A DNA stretch of 64,000 nt from Strigamia acuminata (taxonomy: Eukaryota > Arthropoda > Chilopoda > Geophilomorpha > Linotaeniidae): assembly GCA_949358305.1 (NCBI GenBank), contig OX442314.1, positions 35,087,608 to 35,151,607 on the forward strand, read 5' to 3'. The position numbers and the translations under genes were made by a program. The notes under the pieces are model-generated. The model searched no databases and had not been told where the DNA came from. It saw nothing but the letters and a program-made list of their open reading frames with translations. How positions within the stretch are numbered: the stretch's first letter is position 1; every line of letters starts with the position of its first letter. Positions 56,700-64,000 of the stretch are shown here, in pieces.

Positions 56700-57470
56700 G
56701 CAAATCCCAAATTCTCACCTTTTTCCATCCTCCGCGCTTTTATCTCTCCCAACGAGCGGGATTTGCGTTCTAATCCTCTCTTTGCTGATTAGACGCCATT
56801 TCGGCTCGGACTTATCGTTGCACACCCAAGTATATGTCATGTCCTGGCGTCCCTCCGTCTTTATCGCGACTGATTTACGTGCGGCGCAATTAACTTCTCA
56901 CCTCTGCCGTACGAGCGCTTGATAACAGACATATGACACAACAACACTCATCATCTCGCGGAGTGCGCACATTACACAGCCCTTTATCACCTATTTGCCA
57001 TTAGCGTGCAGGTTCGGCTATTTATGTGCGGTCATTGGCTTGAAATATGCCCGCAACGTAATCGCGTGATTTATTCGCCTTTTTGCTCGCGATCGTGTGA
57101 TGTGTGAGGCGTTTGATACGGCGATAAAAGAGGAAAGTTGTTGCGCAATTACCGTATTTTTGCCCGCGATCCCATAGGGCATTTTCCATAATTTCTTTGC
57201 TCGCGAGTTCTCGGAGGATTTTCTTTGAGTTGGGAGTTTATGGACTCGTTGCTTGTTAATCTGGAGGCAATTTATTTGTGCCGATAAGATGATTACTGGT
57301 GGGTAGCGTGGGCCCTTATGTATGAAGCACGGAGGAGATCCGCAGGGCTGGTTTGGTTGGTGGGGGGTGGAGAGTGGAGGAGGGCGGATGGGGGGCATGC
57401 GAGTTGGTTCTGGAGTCCGGCTGAGGAGGAAGGTGGATGGTATGCGTGGTAGATTGAATTTTTTTGGGGT
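56700..57470. other. Unique block, possible regulatory DNA
   Basis: 56700-57150 is balanced in composition, free of repeats, and dense in words such as CTGATTAGACG, TTTATCGCG, GTAATCGCGTGA and GATAA. It looks like constrained non-coding DNA, but this needs an alignment to test. Confidence 0.3.
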
Positions 57471-57474
57471 TTTG

Positions 57475-58110
57475 ATTCAAAATGCATTATTTTTTGTCAA
57501 TTAAATGCATTAAGTTTCGTGTCAAAATGCATTAGTTTTTGTGTCAATTAAAAGCATTAAGTTTCATGTCAACATTTTTTATTTTTAGCTTTAAATAATT
57601 TCTTTATTTTCCACTTTAAAATGAATTTTTGGAAAAATTGCAATTTTTCGCCTAAAAATGCAATTATTTTACCTAAAAATGCAATTTTTTTGCCTAAAAA
57701 TGCAATTTTTTGCCTAAAAATGCAATTTTTTGCCTAAAAATGCAATTTTTTGCTTAAAAATGCAATTTTTTTTGCCTAAAAATGCAAATTTTTTGCCTAA
57801 AAATGCAATTTTTTTGCCTAAAAATGCAATTTTTTTGCCTGAAAATGCAATTTTTTTTGCCTAAAAATGCAATTTTTTTGCCTAAAAATAAAAATCGCTT
57901 AAAAATCGAATTTTTTTGCTCAAAAATTAATTTTTCGCCTAAAGTACAATTTTTCGCCTAAAAATGCAATATTTTCACCCAAAAATGCAATTTTTCCCTC
58001 AAAAATGCAATCTTTCACCCAAAAATGCAACTTTTCCCTCAAAAATGCAATCTTTCACCCAAAAATGCAACTTTTCACCCAAAAATGCAACTTTTCTTGC
58101 CTAAAAACGG
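57475..58110. repeat. Minisatellite, TTTTTTGCCTAAAAATGCAA type
   Basis: Units of 19-21 bp, about 20 in a row at 57640-57890, passing to TTTCACCCAAAAATGCAA at 57960-58095. Confidence 0.93.
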
Positions 58111-59005
58111 CTCTTTACCAACAACACCTTGTGATACTATCATTTTACAATTTTCAAAGCCCTCCCACGCCTCAATTCCCCCGTGCCCCCTCACAAATTC
58201 CTTCAAAACACCTCACAGTAACCACTTTTAAAAATCCACCTCCCCACCAAAAAACCCAAAAACAACCGCACCCACCCATTCCACGAACCGAATAAAACTT
58301 TCCGTATGTCATCGAATTGTGTCTAGCGAGTGTTTACAAGTTGCACGAACCGGTCGCTTTTCGATTTGAGTCGGCGTGTCTGGGATTGATGTTGTAACAT
58401 GTGGGGATTGTGATGAGTGCATCTGCGCGCGCGCTCTAAGTGTAATGGCATTGCGCATCGATGTGATTGTTTTGCGCCGAAAGCGCGCGTGGCCTTTGGG
58501 CCAGATTTCCGCCTCGCACACGCGTAATAGACTGGTCATTGCAAGACAAAAACTCGTTTGGCGCGCACGCCCGGCCCGTTCACGTGTGCTGCGCGCCTCT
58601 GGGGACACGCGACGCAAGACGCAAGACGCTTCGCTAACCCGCCAATCGATGGACGAATCTATTTCACACGCCATCAACAGATCTGTGACAGCAAAGATTG
58701 TGTTACACACTCGACGATCCAATATGTAAACTGCCCTCGGGGACCTGCAGCGCACCCCTGCTACACTTTCCTAACCCCATTTCCATTTCCCGTCCTCGTG
58801 GTTTTGCCGTGACACCTTTTATTTTGCTAATTAGCGGAGATTTAATTTGTCGACGCAAATCTGATTTCGTCCCTGCCGCCCGAGACGGCGCGCGCTCGGC
58901 TTAGGCGGCTATTGATTTCCGCTCTTCGCAAAAAATTAAAATATATATTTTTTTTATTTCGTTGTGTTGTGATGTGCGCAGCGACGAATTACTCATAGAA
59001 ATATT
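58111..59005. other. Unique block, no gene recognised
   Basis: 58300-58920 is comparatively G+C-rich with many CG words (GCGCGCGCTC, GCGCACGCCCGGCCCG). It has overlapping frames on both strands that show no known motif, so I do not call a gene. Confidence 0.35.
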
Positions 59006-59009
59006 ACGT

Positions 59010-60065
59010 ATTTGGGGGCCCCGAAGGTTTATGGGCCCGGGCCCTTCAATTTTTTCAAAAATAATATAGTTTTGTAAGAAATTAACTTTTTTTTTAAAAA
59101 AAAATGCACTTTTGTTAACGGTTTGATTTCAAGGGCCCCAAGGTGCCCAAACCTAGGGGCCCCAAGATGCCATTGCCTAGGAAACCCAAAGGTGCATTGC
59201 CTAGCTAGGAGCTCCCAAGATGCATCACTTAAGAGCCCCAAGATGATTTATCTAAGGGCCCCCAAGATGATTTATCTAAGGGCCCCCAAGATGATTTATC
59301 TAAGGGCCCCCAAGATAATTTATCTAAGGGCCCCCAAAATGCATCACCGAAGGGCCCCAAATGCATTGCCTAAATAGGGAGTCCCAGGGTGCTTGTGTAT
59401 GAGGGCCCCAAGATACTTGTGGTTGGGGGCTCAAGGTACTTGTTGTTGGGGGCCCAAAGTGTGTGAAGATGGGGGTCCAACGTGCTTGTGGATGGGGCCC
59501 AAGTTGCTTGTGCATGGGGCCCAAGGTGCTTGTGCATGAGGTCCTAAAGTTGCATTGCCTAACTAGAGGCTCCCAAGATGCATTACTTAAGGGCTCCAAG
59601 ATTCATTACGTAAGGGCCCCAAAATACATTACTTAAGGGCCCCCAAAATGAATTACCTAAAAATACCTAGAGATGCATTGCCTAGCTAAGAGCTCCCAAG
59701 ATGATTTATCTAAAGGCCCCAAGATAATTTATCTAAGGGCCCCAAGATGATTTATCTAAGGGCCCCAAAGATACATTACCTAAGACTAAGGGATACAAAA
59801 TACATTACCTAAGGGGCCCCAAAATGAATTACTTAAAAATACCTAGAGATGCATTGCCTCGCTAGGAGCTCCCAAGATGATTTATCTAAGGGCCCCAAGA
59901 TGCATTACCTAAGACTAAGAGCCCCAAAGATACATTATCTAAGGGGCCCCAGATATATTACCTAAGGGCCCCAAAGATGCATTGCCTAAATATGGAATCC
60001 TAATGTGCTTGTGCATGGGGGCACCTTAAAAGAGCCCCTTACAAGCCTAGCTATGGGATGCAAAG
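59010..60065. repeat. GGGGCCCC-containing minisatellite, block 2
   Basis: About 1 kb of units such as AAGGGCCCCCAAGATGATTT with ATCTA, perfect for several units at 59230-59330, then CTTGTGCATGGGGCCCAAGG types. Frames here are repeat artefacts. Confidence 0.9.
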
Positions 60066-61085
60066 ATATCTATATCAGTGTCTAGGGGGCCCATGATGTT
60101 TGTGTCGGTACCAAGGCGCCCAAGAGAGAATAATCCGCTGCTAGTCTTTTTTTGTGTTGGGAAGGGTAGGAGAGAGAGTAGCAAAACAGCCAAAGAAAGA
60201 AAGAAATGGCCGGCTGGGTCATTTATTAACGTCTGGTTTTGGATGAATATTGTGGATGAAGCAGAAGGAGATATCTCAGCAGTTATCTACACAAGCCGAG
60301 GGGTGAGTTAATCTGCTAAGTGGCTCTTCCCGTTTTTATTCTTCACCCCGCCCATTAGGCATTAGAAAAATGCATCTGACGAATATGGCAACGGCGACCT
60401 CGACCGACCGCCCACATAAATCTCGCAGTCAGCTGCGACGCGTGCCGTGGGAGTGTCCCGTGGAACCTCCCGCGTTCGGAGAGAGGCGAAGTGCTTGAAT
60501 GGATGCTGCAGGCGAGCTTGTCATGTTGGGAGAAGATGTTTCCAAATGGTTGCAATTTGAAGCCAGCTTTTGAATTGGAAAACAATTTCCAACTGCAATC
60601 GCTCGACGCCATCTTTATTGTATGGAGAGCGCGTGCGCAGTTTGTCGCTGCGGTTGATAATAGTGCTATTGTAGCAAAGGCACTCGCACTTTTTTTGTCA
60701 GGTGGAATCATAAACGTGTGTGATTGATAATCAATGAGGAAAATGCTGGAAGATAGGAGAATGAAGAAACAAAGGAACATTGGATTTGCTCACTCGACTG
60801 ATTTTTTTTTTCTTATCAGTTTTTTTTCTTCTTTTTTTTTTAAAAATGTGGAAGGGAATAAAGAATGAAGGGGAAATTGTCATTTTGGATAATTTGCGGA
60901 GTGTCCGCAAGTGAGGGTGCCTTTGAATCGGTTTGAATCGGATTTTTTTTAAATCTTATTCGAAAAATTTTTGATTGATAAACCAATTATCCAATGCTAT
61001 CCGAAAAAAAAATGGTGGCCCATCCAATGCTATCTTCATTCGATTCAGACCGAGTGCGGATTGCGGATAGGATTGAGCCACGAAC
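60066..61085. other. Unique block, no supported gene
   Basis: A 77-codon frame at 60078-60311 ends at a GGGTGAGTT donor-like word but has no known motif. 60360-60780 has frames on both strands without motif. T-rich run at 60803-60840. Confidence 0.3.
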
Positions 61086-61089
61086 GTCT

Positions 61090-61515
61090 AAACGTCTGAA
61101 AGTCATGAATTAAGCGCAAAAATGACCAAAAACTGATGAATTAAGCGCAGAAATAACCAAAAACTGACGAATTAAGTGCAAAAATGACCAAAAACTGATG
61201 AATTATGCGCAGAAATAACCAAAAACTGATGAATTAAGTGCAAAAATGAACAAAAACTGACGAATTAAGTGCAAAAATGACCAAAAACTGATGAATTAAG
61301 CGCAAAAATGACCAAAAACTGACGAATTAAGTGCAAAAATGACCAAAAACTGATGAATTAAGCGCAAAAATGACCAAAAATTGATGAATTAAGTGCAAAA
61401 ATGACCAAAAACTGATGAATTAAGCGAAGAAATAACAAAAAACTGATGAATTAAGTGCAAAAATGACCAAAAACTGATAAATTAAGTGCAAAACTGACCA
61501 AAATAAGTCGAAAAA
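61090..61515. repeat. Minisatellite, 31-bp unit
   Basis: AAAAACTGATGAATTAAGCG/TGCAAAAATGACC-type unit repeated about 13 times with few variants. Confidence 0.95.
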
Positions 61516-62263
61516 AGTGAGAAACAAAAGTAGTTTTGTATATTTCAATGAATTTCAGTGTAAAAAGTGATTAGAATGATGAATTTTATTTATTTAGTAA
61601 TACAATATTTATTTCATCGGCTAAAATAAGCGCTAACCATTTATTTTATATATAAACTCATTTGGAATGGGCACATCGGCTTGCGGACAGCGAGCGTGTA
61701 AAAAGCGCATGCACAGAGTCAGAATCAATCAAAATCAATGCACTCGTCAATACCGAGTAAATTAGGTCCCACGAAGTGGAGTGGACGTCCACATCTGGGG
61801 GCTATGATCACCCCATCTGGAAAGAATTTTTTATTTCCTCTCCCCGTTTCAATTCTCATCATAATCTTCGCAACTCGTCTCCCTGTCGGTTGTTTTTCCC
61901 ACATAACTCCGTTTTTCCTCCTTTTATTCTCCGTTTTATTGCAGCGCGCGCAATGCGCGCAACACCAACGATTTTGTTATTATAAAAGGTCACTCAATCA
62001 AACATATGTAAAGAAAATTGGAATCGGAAAAAAATTTTTTTTTTTTTTTTTACTCTCCTCTTCATGAAAAGTGAATAAAATATTTCTGCGCATGCGTGTG
62101 GACATGCTTGCCTACATTTGCGCATCGACTGCTGAATTTGCAATGAAGTTCGATCCCGATACAATTTTATTTTTCCATTTTTTTGCTTTTTAAATTTTTA
62201 TTTAATACCCAAAACCGTATCGAGATTTGAATAATTTTCGTTTATATTAATTTGAGTAAAAAA

Positions 62264-62303
<40 letters not shown>

Positions 62304-62874
62304 TCGATTTTCTTTCATACGTTCCTTTAGTTTGCCACATTTGCAAACGTGTGGCGCATAAATCGCGCCAGATAAGAGAAAATGACAGAGGGAAACTGTT
62401 TACGCTCTTATCTATGGAAACAAAACACATCGTTGCAAATAAATAAAAAGGCGGAACGAGAAAACAGCATCCGGACGCGCCCAAAAAAAGATGGCGACGA
62501 AAACCCAAGCCTTTGGTGCCTCGCGGAGTGTGAAATCTCCGTTCACGGCGTGTTTATGCAACCCCGTAAGCAGAGGGGATCCCAATTTATGGGTACTCAA
62601 GCAAATGGCCGTGCCACTGGCACTAGAGGCGCAAAGAAGGCGCGAGGGCGGCACTCATTTGTGCGCATAAATAATACATCAAGCCCCGACGTAAAGACGC
62701 TCCAGTCCATCAAGCTTAGGGCCATGCACAAGCCTAATAGCTCAATTTCTTGCCAACAACTCAAGTTGGAAATTACATTTACATCTGGACGCATGTACTT
62801 GATATCCCACTTTCATTTCGTCGGAGCAGTTTCTTCGAATCTGTCTTTTTATTTATTTATTTATTTATTTTTAG
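61516..62874. other. Unique block upstream of the partial gene
   Basis: Contains an A run of about 30 bases (62270-62300) and a (TTTA)n tract at 62848-62872 that serves as the polypyrimidine region of the next acceptor. No exon supported here, although 62380-62830 is less AT-rich. Confidence 0.35.
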
Positions 62875-64000
62875 GTTTGACGATGGTCGAGTCGCTTTTG
62901 AGTGTTGCGTCGCAGTGCGATTTGCATCCGGATTTGGTCGTGGGGCCCATGCCTGGCAATTTGGGCTCGCTCGATCCGTTGGTGTTGATTGGGTTGAGGT
63001 GTGTTGATGTGAGAAGTCCGAGTCAGATGTTAAAGGTGAGTGGTTTTGGTTCGGAAAGATTGTGTTTGTACGGGGATTTTGCGGTGCATTACGCGGTACA
63101 CGGGAAAACGCGAGAAAACACGAGATTCTCATGTTTTTGTGTTGATGTTTATAATAGAGTATAGTATAAACATCAACTTATTAAATTGGAAGTGGAAAAC
63201 GGGAAAAAAGACAAGAATCTCGTGTTTTCTCACGTTTTCCCATGTACCGCGAGAAAAAATACGGTCCACGGTACATGATGTGTTTTATGCTTGTATTTGT
63301 ATGGATTGCAATGGATTGCAATGATGCAGCTGGATTGTAGTTGGATGGTGTTGGAGAAGTGACCAGTCGGTTGTAGGAAATTTGCATGAATGTTTATTTG
63401 CATAAGAAACACAGGTGGCGCGACACGCGATCTCGCAATGTTGCGTTCCCGGACACGCGTCACAAATTAACACAGAAAACAAATGAAAAGAATGGAATGC
63501 AAAACACTCCAGTAGTACTGGACCAGTACACAGTTGGGCAAAAGTACCACGGTATTGATACACCCTAAAAAGTACACCGCATTACAGTCTGCAGTACAGT
63601 ACCGCTTACTCATTTCAAATGAGTATATTTTCACAGGAAGTGCATCCTGTCAGCCACAGGGCTTGCAGGCTCGTTGCCCTGGCAACTTCCCCCTTACTCC
63701 TAGATTTATCATTTTTTACACACATAAAAAATAAAAGAAAATAAAAACAGAAACTCTTCTGATAAGGGAAATAAAATAAAATATTTTCTCCATCTTAACC
63801 CTTCGGTGACCACCGGGCCACCGCAATGGTTATTGCTGACTGCGACTATAGGGACTCGATAAGTTTTAATTTTCATCGATATTACTTGATTTCATTACAA
63901 TTTTAATGTATAAGATACCATAATATTGTTTGATAACTTTGTTAGGTGGATCTTCGTAAGACGGACGTGAGCGATGTTTACTGCGAGTGGATGTTGCACG
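62875..64000 (+). CDS. Unidentified gene, two exons, runs off the window
   Basis: Exon a: 62875-63035, after acceptor TTTTTAG, ending at donor AAAG|GTGAGT. Exon b: from 63946 (acceptor TTTGTTAG) to the window edge. Both agree on phase 0. From the ATG at 62883 exon a reads MVESLLSVASQCDLHPDLVV..., with VLIGLRCVDVRSPSQMLK at its end; exon b continues VDLRKTDVSDVYCEWMLH. Upstream of the ATG only GTTTGACG belongs to the exon, so it may be the translation start or an internal exon in the same frame. I do not recognise the family. It may be driven by the candidate promoter at 56.1 kb or the exon at 50.9 kb. Confidence 0.5.
63093..63250. mobile_element. Inverted-repeat (MITE-like) element in the partial gene's intron
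   Basis: 37-bp arms GCGGTACACGGGAAAACGCG...GATTCT (63093-63129) and the inverse at 63214-63250 with two transitions. About 84 bp lie between the arms. No target duplication is apparent. Confidence 0.65.

Noticed and set aside
58309-58755. Overlapping ORFs of 148 aa (minus) and 117 aa (plus)
   Set aside because: G+C-rich stretch with few stops; neither frame shows motifs or splice-site support.

Overview
The window is animal (metazoan) nuclear DNA. Its genes are split by GT-AG introns, several small (63-68 bp), and it carries eukaryotic transposons of many classes. The gene set (a CatSper4-type sperm channel, PIGO, KLHL18, glycerate kinase) fits an invertebrate that kept the CatSper channel, but the sequence alone does not identify the phylum. 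All gene models come from reading splice sites and phases by eye.

Region 1 (1-11813) is one Ty3/gypsy LTR retrotransposon on the minus strand. The right-hand (5') LTR is complete (10162-11813). The left-hand (3') LTR enters the window at base 1, and its 283 visible bases are identical to the other copy. The element has a tRNA-Gln primer site, gag, a textbook -1 frameshift signal (slippery heptamer, 7-nt spacer, hairpin), pol with protease/RT/RNase H/integrase, a third large ORF of unknown function behind its own splice acceptor, and a polypurine tract.

Region 2 (11814-28850) is a graveyard and an expansion zone. A centrosomin-type CM1 exon is cut in two by a solo LTR with a 4-bp target duplication. 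Then come five tandem cassettes of an unrecognised protein family of about 470 aa: three open copies, one with a single nonsense codon and one collapsed by an internal deletion. The array also holds a non-autonomous Mutator-like element, a TA-flanked MITE, an SRPK kinase pseudogene, two copies of an unidentified exon-like block and a hAT-like MITE.

Region 3 (28812-44870) is the conserved gene block: CATSPER4 (minus), PIGO (minus), KLHL18 (plus, head to head with PIGO) and GLYCTK (plus). Coding exons, phases and stops are all consistent. Introns carry MITEs with readable target duplications, a BEL/Pao integrase remnant, a near-perfect 59-bp palindrome and minisatellites. The last 12 codons and stop of CATSPER4 lie inside DNA of the neighbouring cassette array.

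Region 4 (44871-64000) has almost no recognisable coding sequence. Unique, CpG-containing blocks alternate with short-unit minisatellites, many built around an AAAAATGCA-type core or GGGGCCCC. It holds a second solo LTR (47030-47556), a candidate promoter with repeated TTACGTCA sites, a GC box and a TATA-like box (56063-56244), a candidate 5' exon donor at 50981, and two exons of an unidentified plus-strand gene running off the right edge. It reads like the 5' region and long introns of one large regulated gene, but that is inference.
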